A stretch of DNA of 64,000 bases from JAXGMV01 sp040772085 (GCA_040772085.1 JAXGYU010000001.1:1984001-2048000), one strand, 5' to 3'. Positions 53,407 through 62,561 are shown, counted from the stretch's first letter. Notes: generated by a model not told the origin, from the letters alone. Translations and numbers: made by a program.

Positions 53407-54042
53407 CTAGCGCACGAAATTGGTTGCTATCGATTGCTCGCGTTCCGGCAGCGGCACACCGGCCGAGCGACCAGCCTCGATGCATTTGAGAAAATATGCC
53501 ATGTTGCGGCCGAGGATGCGCATCACCTGCAGCCCCTCCTCGTCCTGCATCACATCAGCCGGGCTATGACCATGTACCATGTTCCAGTAGGTCGAGGAGA
53601 TGATCGGCATCTCGCTGATGCCGAAATATTTGTTCATCTGGTCGTAGGCAGCGGTTGTGCCGCCGCGCCTGGCTGAGATTGCCATGCCGGCAGGTTTATA
53701 GCGGAAGGGATTTGGGTTGCCGGCGCGCCCCGCTGAAAAGAAAACCCGATCCATAAAGGAGGTGAAGTTGCCCGCCAGGGCGGCATAATGTACCGGTGAG
53801 CCGAAAAGGAAGCCGTCATAATTTGCCGCGAGGGTGACAAACTCATTCACTTGATCGTCCATGAAGCAGCGACCGGTCGTGGCGCAGGTGCGGCAGGCAA
53901 TGCAGCCGCCGATCGGCTGCCGGCCGAGCCAGAACCAGTCAGTAGTGATGCCGGCTTCCTGCAAGGTGCGGGCTGCTTCGCTCAAAGCGGTAAAGGTACA
54001 GCCGTGTTCGTGTGGGCTTCCGTTGACGAGGATGACTTTCAT
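53407..54042 (-). CDS. Flavodoxin-family NAD(P)H-dependent FMN reductase
   Basis: A 211-residue FMN-binding protein with the VNGSPHEHGCTFT phosphate loop, a CIACRTCATTGRC cysteine cluster (about 47-59) and FGSPVHYAALAGNFTSFMDR. It belongs to the same broad family as the protein at 1816-2355 but is a different branch. It could act as an NAD(P)H:quinone or flavin reductase. A methyltransferase gene lies 28 bases upstream on the same strand. Confidence 0.87.
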   Translation of the reverse strand: MKVILVNGSPHEHGCTFTALSEAARTLQEAGITTDWFWLGRQPIGGCIACRTCATTGRCFMDDQVNEFVTLAANYDGFLFGSPVHYAALAGNFTSFMDRVFFSAGRAGNPNPFRYKPAGMAISARRGGTTAAYDQMNKYFGISEMPIISSTYWNMVHGHSPADVMQDEEGLQVMRILGRNMAYFLKCIEAGRSAGVPLPEREQSIATNFVR

Positions 54043-54070
54043 GGGACTTTCCTTTCGATGAAAAAAGTAA

Positions 54071-54829
54071 TTACGGCTTGCGAGCGACGATCAGAAAGCG
54101 GTGTTCAGTCCCGCTGACAAATCCATTCCGGCTGATTTCGTCGTCAATCTCGAGCAATTGTGGCAAATGGGTATCAACTGAGAACCCGGGGAATTCCCAG
54201 GGGGCGTTGACAGCAAAATATACCAGCGCGCCAGTATCAAAGAATCTCAATGGCATAAAAATCTCTTCGCTGCGCAGAATTTCGAATCCCTCGTTGGTGA
54301 AGAGCGGCAGGTTGCGCGTCAGGTCATGGTCAGGGAACTCAGGAGTGAAGCCGGGGATCAGCCGGCGCGAGAGATTGGTATTGTTGGTCCCGCCCACCTG
54401 TTGGGTAATGACGATGCCGCCCGGTCTGAGCACGCGTTTCAATTCATCCACGAGATAGGATTCGTGCCGGTTGAGAATGATGTCGAAGCTGCCATCCGGA
54501 AAATCGAGGATATCGTCCCTCACGAACTTGACCGTAATGCCGAGCGGCGCCAAGTGCCGCAGACACAGCTCATAGTTCGGCTGCCAGCCTTCGGTCACCG
54601 AAGTGTTGCCGAATGGGTGCGCCAGCGTCAGCAGAAATTCGCCGCCGCCGGTGCCCATGTCGAGCAGCTTCATCTCCGGTTTGAGATAATACTGGACGAC
54701 TGTCTTGTAGTCCCAGGGGAGTTCTCCGTCTTGCCAGCGGCCGGCGATGCGTGAGAAATCCCAGCCGGCAAACAGCGCGGCTTCTTCCTCTTTCCACGCC
54801 TGAATTTTGTTCTCAATAGCAGATGTCAT
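54071..54829 (-). CDS. Class I SAM-dependent methyltransferase
   Basis: A 252-residue methyltransferase. The SAM-binding motif I is LLDMGTGGGEFLLTLA (about 75-90), motif II is near VRDDILDFPDGSFDIIL and the post-motif is LKRVLRPGGIVITQQVGG. It most resembles uncharacterised small-molecule methyltransferases of the UbiE-like fold. It is probably co-transcribed with the flavoprotein gene downstream. The substrate is unknown. Confidence 0.87.
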   Translation of the reverse strand: MTSAIENKIQAWKEEEAALFAGWDFSRIAGRWQDGELPWDYKTVVQYYLKPEMKLLDMGTGGGEFLLTLAHPFGNTSVTEGWQPNYELCLRHLAPLGITVKFVRDDILDFPDGSFDIILNRHESYLVDELKRVLRPGGIVITQQVGGTNNTNLSRRLIPGFTPEFPDHDLTRNLPLFTNEGFEILRSEEIFMPLRFFDTGALVYFAVNAPWEFPGFSVDTHLPQLLEIDDEISRNGFVSGTEHRFLIVARKP

Positions 54830-54842
54830 GCAGCGTCATCAC

Positions 54843-55193
54843 TCATTTTCGTAGTATTTTCTCCATTGGACGGCCCTTCGCCAGTTCATCGATCAGCTTG
54901 TCCATATAACGGATTTTCTGCGTGACGTCGTCCTCGATCTCCTCGACGCGATAGCCGCAGATCGACCCCGTGATCAGGCCGGCGTTGGGGTTGATGCGCG
55001 GCGCCTGCAGGATGAAGGTTTCCAGGTCGACCCCTTTGCTGATCTGTGCTTCGAGTGCCTTTTTATCATACCCAGTCAGCCAGCTAATCACCTGATCAAC
55101 TTCTTCTTTCGTCCGGTTTTTCTTCTCAACCTTCTGAATGTAGAGCGGATAGACGCCAGCGAAGGTCATGGTATAAATGCGGGGTTTCTTCAT
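54843..55193 (-). CDS. DUF2200 family protein
   Basis: A 116-residue protein with the full DUF2200 pattern: IYTMTFAGVYPLYIQKVEKK at the start, then TKEEVDQVISWLTGYD and GSICGYRVEEI. ATG 55193 follows AGGAG and is preferred over in-frame upstream starts that overlap the AlkZ-like gene. Function of the family is unknown; it co-occurs with small stress or repair genes. It lies 28 bases after the AlkZ-like gene. Confidence 0.85.
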   Translation of the reverse strand: MKKPRIYTMTFAGVYPLYIQKVEKKNRTKEEVDQVISWLTGYDKKALEAQISKGVDLETFILQAPRINPNAGLITGSICGYRVEEIEDDVTQKIRYMDKLIDELAKGRPMEKILRK

Positions 55194-55221
55194 CAGTCGT
55201 ACTCCTAATTTGCTCTGATAT

Positions 55222-56421
55222 TCACGCGTGTTCATCAGTAGTAATTGAAATTTCCTCCAGGGCAGCCTCACGAAAGCCTGCATACTCGTCTGCCAGATCA
55301 CGCAGCCTGGCTTTCAGTCCGGGCTTGTCCTGCCATAAGGTCATTTTAACCCGCATCCGCTTGCCCTTCAATGCACTGTTCCAAATGCCGGTGATTTCAC
55401 CATCATACAGGATTGCGCCCGGGTTGCTGACCATTTGCCAGACCTTGCGCTGCAGGGTCTTGTCCTCCAGCAGAATATGCCGGTCACGCTGATCGAGGTA
55501 AGGGTCGTGCGCGCCCAGCAATATCTCGCGTCGTTCAGGAGCAGGCGGCGCGGAGAGAAGGGCAGTGTCCTCCGGAAGAATAAAAGCTTTCTTGCCATCG
55601 GCCAGGACAGGCGTCAGCTCATCTGCCAGCTCAGCCCACATCCGCCGCGCCTGCCTGCCGGAACAACCCAGCCAGTCAGCGAAAGCCGCAGGCGTTGTTG
55701 GGCCGTAGCAGTGGACGAACTTGCGCGTCAGTTTCGTGCCTGCTTCATGATCGGAGATGAGCGCATGTCCCAGCCAGCGTTTGTAAGAAGTGAAGGTGGG
55801 CGATACGCCCTCGCGCTGACCAAAGACGACCAGACCCAGAAAGGCGCATGGACGCAGCAGAAAGGAGACCACCGCGCCGCCAACCGTCTGGATCTCAGGC
55901 TGACCGTACATGGAAGGGTCCTGCCACAAACGGCGTTTGCTGGCGGGAAGCAGCGGCAGCACCCAGTCAGCCAGCGTCTGGTCAAGCACGCGTTTGCTGC
56001 TGATGGTTTCCTCGTCCAGTCCGCCGATCACCTGCCTAAGCAGGTCGAACACATCATCAAAACCCAGACCCAGGTAGTCCAGCGCAATGCGAATGCCGTG
56101 TGTGTAAATCCATTCCTCTTCAGCTTGGGGCACCAGCGCTGAGAGGAAGGCGCTGCTTTCATTTGTCGGGAAAACGACCGGCGCGCCGCGGAATGACCAG
56201 GCTTGCAGCAGAGTTTTATGCGTGTACAGATGGTCGTTTATTAGCTCCGAAGTACAGCCTCTGATGCGGTTGAAGAGTGAAGTTTCCCACGCGCCAGGCG
56301 GCGTGTTCTGTATACCGCAAGCACCAACGACATCCGCGAGATAGTCAAACGCGAGCCGCGCGTCCAGGTGATGGGCGTGTAAACAATATCGGCGGATCTG
56401 GTCGCGGGTCAGTTCAAGCAT
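55222..56421 (-). CDS. Winged-helix DNA-binding protein of the AlkZ/YcaQ (HTH_42) family
   Basis: A 399-residue protein of the HTH_42 superfamily, which includes DNA glycosylases AlkZ and YcaQ that unhook interstrand crosslinks or remove bulky alkyl bases. The winged-helix repeats occupy most of the length, and LLGAHDPYLDQRDRHILL and PGAILYDGEITGIWN are family blocks in the C-terminal half. I could not confirm the catalytic QxQ/QxD motif, so glycosylase activity is uncertain. It is divergent from the second C45 gene. Confidence 0.78.
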   Translation of the reverse strand: MLELTRDQIRRYCLHAHHLDARLAFDYLADVVGACGIQNTPPGAWETSLFNRIRGCTSELINDHLYTHKTLLQAWSFRGAPVVFPTNESSAFLSALVPQAEEEWIYTHGIRIALDYLGLGFDDVFDLLRQVIGGLDEETISSKRVLDQTLADWVLPLLPASKRRLWQDPSMYGQPEIQTVGGAVVSFLLRPCAFLGLVVFGQREGVSPTFTSYKRWLGHALISDHEAGTKLTRKFVHCYGPTTPAAFADWLGCSGRQARRMWAELADELTPVLADGKKAFILPEDTALLSAPPAPERREILLGAHDPYLDQRDRHILLEDKTLQRKVWQMVSNPGAILYDGEITGIWNSALKGKRMRVKMTLWQDKPGLKARLRDLADEYAGFREAALEEISITTDEHA

Positions 56422-56455
56422 GGCGGCAACTTAAGGTTGATATCTAACGTCAGCG

Positions 56456-56484
56456 AGGGATTGCCGGGTCAGGCCGGCATCCCT
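56456..56484. repeat. Hairpin between divergent genes
   Basis: Arms 56456-56467 and 56474-56484 pair over 11 bp with one bulged T in the left arm and a 6-base loop. It lies upstream of both flanking genes, so it is not a terminator. The bulged stem recalls the GTCGGC-type modules, but the flanks differ. Confidence 0.5.
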
Positions 56485-56557
56485 CTACTCCAGTATAGCG
56501 CAGCCCGAAAATCGCCAGGTGCCGAGAGAGGCAGAAATCACTCAAATTGTTGGCTAC

Positions 56558-56563
56558 TATAAT
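56558..56563 (+). promoter_or_regulatory. -10 element of the second C45 hydrolase gene
   Basis: TATAAT lies in CTACTATAATTAATA, 18 bases before the ATG and followed by GAGGTGA. The block matches that upstream of the paralogue at 33246. No -35 is obvious. Confidence 0.45.
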
Positions 56564-56581
56564 TAATACATGAGGTGACAC

Positions 56582-57715
56582 ATGACAAACAACGAACTCT
56601 TCCCCATCTTTTCACTCTCCGGCACGCCGTATGAGATCGGTTTGCAGCATGGGCAACTGTGCAGGAAGCAGATCGATTACAGCATCGAAAGCTACCAGCG
56701 TATGTTCAGGGAGAACGTCAATCTGTCGTGGGATGAAGCCAAACAACTCTCACGCCATTTTATCGAAATCATCAGGGCATACAACGCTGATTACCTGGAG
56801 GAAATGCGCGGTGTCGCTGAAGGCGCCGGTCTGGAATTTGAAGATATCCTGGCGCTCAATTGCCGCAGTGAGCTCGGGTTTGTGGGTGATTACCTTGCAG
56901 AAGCGCTGCGCGAAGAGGGCTGTACCTCGATCGGTGTCAACAGTCAGGCAGGTTTGAATGGCGATGCCTACCTGGCCCAAAACTGGGACTGGCGTGTCGA
57001 CCAGCGCAAGGCAGTGGTGCGGCTGAATATCAAACAGGCGAACGGCAAGCCGTCCATTCACCTGATTACCGAAGCCGGCATCATCGGCAAGATGGGCTAC
57101 AACAGCAAGGGAATCGGCCTGACGCTGAACGCGCTATCGACCGATGCCGCGCCGCGCGGTGTGCCGCTGCATATCATCATGCGCTCCATGCTCGATAGCG
57201 TCTCCCTGCGATACGCGACGCTTGAAGCGGTGCGCAGCCCGATTGGCTGCTGTGCCAACTTCATGTTCGGCGGCGGCGACCACGGTGAAGTGGCAGACAT
57301 GGAAGTCGAAAACGAGGATTACGACATCCTCTACCCGCAGCAGGGCATCATCGTTCATACCAACCATTTCGTCAGCCCGCGGCTGCCGCGCTACCCACGC
57401 AAGGACCTGGGGAAATTCACCTCGGTCACCAGTCCCTTCCGACTTGGTCTGGCGGACCGCCTGATTCGCGAGAAGGCAGGGGCGATCGACCAGAAGGTGA
57501 TCGGCGATGTTCTCAGCACGCATTACGAATTCCCGGCCGGCATCTGCGCCCATCCGGACCCGTATGTAGAGCCGAGCATGCGCGGCGGTACGGTCTTCTC
57601 GATGATCATCAACCTCACCCAGCGCCGCCTGTGGTTCGCCAAAGGCAACCCATGCGAGAACTGCTATGAGGAAGTGGACCTGAGCTTTTTTGGTACGACG
57701 GGCAGTAGGTTGTAG
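56582..57715 (+). CDS. C45-family autoproteolytic acyltransferase/hydrolase (Ntn fold), copy 2
   Basis: A 377-residue paralogue of the protein at 33246-34364. The two align without gaps over the first 120 residues, with 76 identical positions counted by eye, and share the nucleophile at Cys114 (EEGCTSIGVN), NWDWR and the EEVDLSFF end. Even the promoter/ribosome-site block is shared, so a duplication of a whole unit is likely. The role is cleavage or transfer of acyl amides, exact substrate unknown. No nitroreductase or M20D neighbour came along. Confidence 0.88.
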   Translation: MTNNELFPIFSLSGTPYEIGLQHGQLCRKQIDYSIESYQRMFRENVNLSWDEAKQLSRHFIEIIRAYNADYLEEMRGVAEGAGLEFEDILALNCRSELGFVGDYLAEALREEGCTSIGVNSQAGLNGDAYLAQNWDWRVDQRKAVVRLNIKQANGKPSIHLITEAGIIGKMGYNSKGIGLTLNALSTDAAPRGVPLHIIMRSMLDSVSLRYATLEAVRSPIGCCANFMFGGGDHGEVADMEVENEDYDILYPQQGIIVHTNHFVSPRLPRYPRKDLGKFTSVTSPFRLGLADRLIREKAGAIDQKVIGDVLSTHYEFPAGICAHPDPYVEPSMRGGTVFSMIINLTQRRLWFAKGNPCENCYEEVDLSFFGTTGSRL

Positions 57716-57769
57716 ATACCCTCATAAACCTATACTAGACTAGCAAAGCTCAGCCTACGCACCACGGAA

Positions 57770-58750
57770 TCAATATTCGACTGTCTTCAGCAGTTTGACC
57801 ACATCGCTGGGTGAGCTCTCGTTGTGCACGCCGGGCAGCAGTTCGGCAAAGCAGACACCGACCTGCTCCCCCATTTCGTTACGGATACTGCAAAGTTCTT
57901 CAAAGTAGGCGAAATTGATGTTGCCCTCGAACATTGGCATGACCGTGTAGCGCTCTTCTTTTTTGCCGGGGATCACCACTTCCCAACCGGCCGACCAAAT
58001 TTTGCCGCTATGCTCAACAGTCTTGAGGGTCTTGATCTGATGGTTATTGAGCCGCTGGCTGTTGCCCGCTTTGTCGATGTAGGTGCCATCAAAATAATCC
58101 ATATGCGGGAAAGTAAACAGCATCATCTCTTCATTGTCATAGAACCGCAATGAAAACCACTCCCAGTTGGTCCCCCGTGCTGCCAGATTGTACGGCCCGC
58201 CCTGCTTGTCAAACCACGTTTTGCCGGTGACCGCATGTTCTTGACCATCTAATTGCAGCACACCGTTGGTGGGCATGTTGGTATAGGAGAAGTAGAGTGT
58301 CGTATTGCGTTCGTTTTCCTCACTGCCCATGTAGAGCTTACCCTTGTCGCAGTGCCAGAACGCGCCCTTGCCATAATCGAGCCGCAAGTCGAGCGCGAAG
58401 GCCTTGTGATTGAGATTGAGATGAATGCCCTCGGCCCCCTTGCTAAGGACCGCGCGCTCGCCGAACTGAATGCGCTCGGGTTCGATGGTGACACCGGATT
58501 TGAATACCCTGACATTTTGCAGATAATGGTGCTGTCCGGTTTGCAGGTCAGTCAGCGCCAGCATCAACACGTCCGGCTCAAGCAGAGGGATCGAGCCCAG
58601 CTCGATCAGCGTGAACTGGTAGGCATAGTCCAGCCCCCCATCGGTATGCAGGGTGCCGGTACAGTACCACCATTCATTGCAGCCCTGGTGCAACAGCCAC
58701 TCGCGCTCAAAACTCTGAAGATTATCCGGATCGTAGGGTATTTTGCGCAT
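57770..58750 (-). CDS. AttH/CrtC-type lipocalin-like domain protein
   Basis: A 326-residue protein of the AttH / carotenoid 1,2-hydratase lipocalin-like superfamily. It shows the NEWWYCTGTLHTDGG and TGKTWFDKQ motifs and the NWEWFSLRF strand, in the expected order over two lipocalin-like halves. There is no signal peptide, so it is probably cytoplasmic. Members bind hydrophobic ligands; some hydrate carotenoid double bonds. No carotenoid genes are nearby. It is flanked by convergent and divergent genes, so it is transcribed alone. Confidence 0.82.
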   Translation of the reverse strand: MRKIPYDPDNLQSFEREWLLHQGCNEWWYCTGTLHTDGGLDYAYQFTLIELGSIPLLEPDVLMLALTDLQTGQHHYLQNVRVFKSGVTIEPERIQFGERAVLSKGAEGIHLNLNHKAFALDLRLDYGKGAFWHCDKGKLYMGSEENERNTTLYFSYTNMPTNGVLQLDGQEHAVTGKTWFDKQGGPYNLAARGTNWEWFSLRFYDNEEMMLFTFPHMDYFDGTYIDKAGNSQRLNNHQIKTLKTVEHSGKIWSAGWEVVIPGKKEERYTVMPMFEGNINFAYFEELCSIRNEMGEQVGVCFAELLPGVHNESSPSDVVKLLKTVEY

Positions 58751-58938
58751 TTGTATTCTCCCGCCATAAAGAATCCGTATAATGAAATTATAGAGGGCTT
58801 TGGCCTTTCACGTTGCTAGGGTCCTATTCGATGAATACAGGGACTGTAGAGTGGCGCGAAACATCGTTGATTGATTATCCGTATGTTAGTTGGCGCTGAA
58901 TATTTCTGTCCGTGTATTATGAATAGCGGAGAAAATGT

Positions 58939-60723
58939 ATGAGATCAAAACTGACCTTCGTTTTCACCTTCATCACGATTTTATCCTTTTTATTGATGCC
59001 CACGAAAGCCGCAGCACAGGATGACGATGTGTTCCCATCGGGCATCCCTTATTCAGAAATGGGCACAAAAATCGAAGCTTATGTCAATGAACACAAGGCC
59101 ACTACCGCCGGACTGGCGGTAGCCGTTTACGATAGTGATCGGATCATTTACCAGCAATCATTCGGCTTTGAAGATATCGCGGCTCAGCGGCCGGTCACTG
59201 CCGATTCCGTCTTCGAGTGGGGATCGATCAGCAAGCTGGCGGTCTGGGTGAGCGTGATGCAGCTCTGGGAGCGCGGCCAGATTGATCTCTGGGCAGACAT
59301 CAGGACCTATCTGCCTGACGGGTTCCTGAGAAAATTGAAGTATGACAAGCCGATTACGATGATCAATCTAATGAATCACGATGCCGGCTTTCAGGAGACG
59401 CTGGTCAATATGTTCAGTGAGGATTTATCCAGCGTCAGTACTCTCGAAGACGCCCTCAAGCAGTCTGAACCGCCTCAAATATATCGACCTGGACAGTATA
59501 CAGCCTATTCCAACTGGGGTGCAGCGTTAGCAGCCTTTATTGTCGAAAACATCAGTGGCAAACCGTTTGACCGGTACGTCCAGGAAAATGTGTTTGCGCC
59601 ACTTGGTATAAAGACCACTGCCATCCGGCCGGATCTCTCTGACAATCCCGAGGTGCAGCAGCGGACAAAAACGATGCGCTGCTATGACACGGCAGCCAAT
59701 CCGCTACCGGCTTGCAAATTTTCCATTCCTCTCTATCCAGCGGGGATGATCACCGGCACATTGAGCGACCTTGCGACTTTTGCCCAGTCGCTCGATCCGA
59801 ACGGTCAGGCGGGCAAACTGATCTTCAAAAACCCTGACACCTTCAATAAGTTATTTACCGAAACCAATTATTTTCTCGGTACTGCCTATGTCCGAAATTC
59901 TCACGGGATGTTGATTTATTACTACGGCATGCCTGCCTATGGTCATAAAGGAAACACTGCCGGGCAATCAGCCATCCTGGTGATGAACCCCGCGGCTTCA
60001 GTTGGCATGGTAGTGATGACAAATCAGGCCAGTGAACACATCTATGTCGATGGATTGCCGGAGCTCGTTTTCAGTAAATATGAACCTGAAACTGAACAGA
60101 TGCTGCCAGCCGGGGTCTATCAATCTACGAGAACCATCCTTGAGGGACCGCTTGCGATTTACCGGCTGGCTAGTCTGTTGACAATGGAGCCGGATGATAA
60201 CAATCGCTTCTGGGATGCATGGCAGCGCGACGGCAAAGATATTCTGAGTTTCCCCGCGGTGGACTATGTGAAGCTCGACACACTACAGTTGGTCGTGTAC
60301 GGAGTCTTCCTGCTTGTGATAACAGTCAGTCTGATGGGTGGCTTGGCTACCTTGATTTCTGTACTTCTCTGGACCTTCAGGCAGCGAAGCCCTGAGGTAG
60401 TTGCGAAAGAACGAGCGCAGAAACCGCTGCTTCGCTGGCGTATATGGGCGTGGGTGTATCTGCTGCTCATGGTTGTGCTGGTAGCCGCCCTGGCGATTTG
60501 CGCGCTGAGTTACCAGCCCCGGGTTTATTTCTATATCATGATTGCAGGGTTCATCCTGCTCTTCCTGATGATGGCCTGGCACCTGGTGCGATTGGTTGGA
60601 CAAGCCAGGTTGGTACGTGACAATGTCAGTGAAAAACGCGTGACAGCGTGGGCAGCGTTGCTGCTGGTGATGGCGATGGGGTATATCGTCTACTGGCAGT
60701 TGTACCAATTTTGGCGGTTGTAG
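58939..60723 (+). CDS. Serine beta-lactamase-like hydrolase with C-terminal membrane domain
   Basis: A 594-residue exported protein. A Sec signal (hydrophobic 8-20, cleavage near AAA-Q) leads a class C beta-lactamase / penicillin-binding-protein fold. Its SxxK motif is Ser96-Ile-Ser-Lys99, the YxN motif is Tyr190-Ser-Asn192, and the third motif is HKGN, with His in place of Lys. The C-terminal ~150 residues carry four membrane helices, which is an unusual fusion that anchors the catalytic domain outside the cell. Likely a peptidase or esterase acting on cell-wall or D-amino-acid compounds. Confidence 0.85.
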   Translation: MRSKLTFVFTFITILSFLLMPTKAAAQDDDVFPSGIPYSEMGTKIEAYVNEHKATTAGLAVAVYDSDRIIYQQSFGFEDIAAQRPVTADSVFEWGSISKLAVWVSVMQLWERGQIDLWADIRTYLPDGFLRKLKYDKPITMINLMNHDAGFQETLVNMFSEDLSSVSTLEDALKQSEPPQIYRPGQYTAYSNWGAALAAFIVENISGKPFDRYVQENVFAPLGIKTTAIRPDLSDNPEVQQRTKTMRCYDTAANPLPACKFSIPLYPAGMITGTLSDLATFAQSLDPNGQAGKLIFKNPDTFNKLFTETNYFLGTAYVRNSHGMLIYYYGMPAYGHKGNTAGQSAILVMNPAASVGMVVMTNQASEHIYVDGLPELVFSKYEPETEQMLPAGVYQSTRTILEGPLAIYRLASLLTMEPDDNNRFWDAWQRDGKDILSFPAVDYVKLDTLQLVVYGVFLLVITVSLMGGLATLISVLLWTFRQRSPEVVAKERAQKPLLRWRIWAWVYLLLMVVLVAALAICALSYQPRVYFYIMIAGFILLFLMMAWHLVRLVGQARLVRDNVSEKRVTAWAALLLVMAMGYIVYWQLYQFWRL

Positions 60724-60794
60724 ATGGTAAGGTAAGTGAGACGCGAAAAAGTGGTGTTGCTAAGAAAGCGCCTGAATAGGTTGGCTGACATCAG

Positions 60795-60929
60795 TTAATC
60801 TTCGTTACGACCTTCTTTCGTGGGTATCCCAGAACCATCAAAATCGGGCGTTGAGAAGGCAAGTACATAACCGCCTTGATTGAACAGTTTAAGAAAATGG
60901 TTCTTCTCAATTTGTGTTAGTTTGCTCAC
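60795..60929 (-). pseudogene. Short remnant resembling an AbiJ-type N-terminal domain
   Basis: A 44-codon minus-strand frame opening with GTG at 60929. Residues in the middle read LKLFNQGGYVLAFSTPDFD, a pattern typical of the start of proteins with AbiJ-like N-terminal domains in defence genes. It then runs into an unrelated tail and stop. It appears to be a leftover of a deleted gene. The recognition rests on one short motif, so confidence is low. Confidence 0.35.
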
Positions 60930-60936
60930 GCAATTT

Positions 60937-62496
60937 CTACTCCCACTCGATCGTTGCCGGCGGTTTGCTGGTGACGTCATACACCACGCGGTTCACACCT
61001 TTCACCTCGTTCACAATGCGGTTGGCAGTGCGGGCCAGCAGCTCATACGGCAGGCGCGTCCAGTCAGCAGTCATAAAATCTTCAGTTGTCACCGCGCGCA
61101 GACAGATGGCTTCCTCATACGTGCGCGCGTCGCCCATCACGCCGACCGACTGCACCGGCAGCAGCACGGCAAACGCCTGCGAGCTGAGCGGCAGGTCAGG
61201 GTTCTTTTCCTTATTAAACAGCAGCCCGGCCGCAGCAAGTTCATCGGTAAACACCTTATCCGCGGCGCGCAGGGTCGCCAGACGCTCGCGGGTGATTGAG
61301 CCCAGGCAGCGCACAGCCAGCCCCGGTCCGGGGAACGGCTGCCGCCAGACCATCTTCTCCGGTAGTCCCAGCGCTTCGCCTACCAGCCGCACTTCATCTT
61401 TAAACAGGTAACGCAGCGGCTCGACCAGCGCGAATTTCATATCCTCGGGCAGCCCGCCCACGTTGTGGTGGCTCTTGATATGCGCGCCTTTTCTGCTTTC
61501 CGGCGCGCGTGATTCGATAATGTCGGGGTAGATCGTGCCCTGCATCAGGAACTGATAATCGCCCAGCTTGCGCGCCTGTTCCTCAAAGACACGGATGAAG
61601 GTCTCGCCAATGATCTTGCGCTTGCGCTCAGGGTCGGTGACGCCCGCCAGCTTGTCGAGGAAGATATCGACGGCATCCACGACGATCAGGCGCGCCTTCA
61701 TTTCATTCTGAAAGGTATGCTCGACCTGCTCTCGCTCGCCGGCGCGCAGCAAGCCATGATCAACGAAGACCGCCGTCAGCTTGTCGCCGATGGCCTTGCT
61801 GACCAGCGCTGCCGCGACCGTGGAATCCACGCCGCCGCTGATCGCCGCCAGCACGGGCTGTTCGCCGACCTGTTCGCGGATGCGGGTGACAGCCTGATCG
61901 ATCATCGACGCGGCTGTCCATTCTGGCTTGGCGGCGCAGATGTCGACCACGAAGCGGCGGATCATCTCCTTGCCCTGCGGCGTGTGATGCACCTCGGGGT
62001 GGAATTGCACGCAGTAGATGTTCTGGCTGGCGTTCGCCATGGCCGCGATCGGGCTGTGTTCGCTGGTCGCGATGGTGACATAGCCCGCGGGCAGCGTCTC
62101 GGTGCGGTCACCGTGCGACATCCAGGCCTGGAAGCGGCCTGCCGGCAGCAAGGGGTTGGGCGCGACTGTCTCCACCCAGGCCTGACCAAACTCGCGGGCT
62201 GGTGCGCCGATCACTTCGCCGCCAAAATGGCGGGTGAGCGCGTGCATGCCGTAACAAATGCCCAGAATCGGCTTGCCGGAATCCAGCACATAGTCCGGAA
62301 TTTGCGGCGCGCCGGGTTCGTAGATTGAATTGGGACCGCCGGAAAGGATAAACCCCTTCGGCTTGACCGCCATTACCTGTTCAGCCGGCGCGTCGTGAGG
62401 GAAGAGCTCACAGAATACTTGCGCTTCACGGACACGGCGCGCAATCAGTTGCGTCGTTTGTGATCCAAAATCGAGTACGACAACGGTATCAGGCAT
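60937..62496 (-). CDS. guaA: GMP synthase (glutamine-hydrolysing)
   Basis: A 519-residue GMP synthase converting XMP to GMP with glutamine and ATP. The class I glutamine amidotransferase domain is N-terminal (catalytic Cys81 in ILGICYGMHAL, His/Glu in QFHPEVHH). The ATP pyrophosphatase domain follows with AISGGVDSTVAA. The C-terminal dimerisation domain ends at the characteristic KPPATIEWE. Length is typical. A GGGAGGAC ribosome site precedes the ATG. It lies 65 bases after xpt on the same strand. Confidence 0.97.
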   Translation of the reverse strand: MPDTVVVLDFGSQTTQLIARRVREAQVFCELFPHDAPAEQVMAVKPKGFILSGGPNSIYEPGAPQIPDYVLDSGKPILGICYGMHALTRHFGGEVIGAPAREFGQAWVETVAPNPLLPAGRFQAWMSHGDRTETLPAGYVTIATSEHSPIAAMANASQNIYCVQFHPEVHHTPQGKEMIRRFVVDICAAKPEWTAASMIDQAVTRIREQVGEQPVLAAISGGVDSTVAAALVSKAIGDKLTAVFVDHGLLRAGEREQVEHTFQNEMKARLIVVDAVDIFLDKLAGVTDPERKRKIIGETFIRVFEEQARKLGDYQFLMQGTIYPDIIESRAPESRKGAHIKSHHNVGGLPEDMKFALVEPLRYLFKDEVRLVGEALGLPEKMVWRQPFPGPGLAVRCLGSITRERLATLRAADKVFTDELAAAGLLFNKEKNPDLPLSSQAFAVLLPVQSVGVMGDARTYEEAICLRAVTTEDFMTADWTRLPYELLARTANRIVNEVKGVNRVVYDVTSKPPATIEWE

Positions 62497-62533
62497 GGGG
62501 GTCCTCCCGGCAGGTCAGGTCAGAAAATAAAGA

Positions 62534-62553
62534 CGGCATGATTGCTCATGCCG
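62534..62553 (-). terminator. Hairpin between xpt and guaA
   Basis: An 8-bp perfect stem (arms 62534-62541 and 62546-62553) with a 4-base loop, followed on the minus strand by a T-rich run broken by a C and an A. It could be a partial terminator that lowers guaA relative to xpt. Confidence 0.5.
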
Positions 62554-62561
62554 GTTTGTTA

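Noticed and set aside
61717..62328. Plus-strand open frame of 203 codons
   Set aside because: Opposite guaA, which has all catalytic motifs; treated as a shadow frame.
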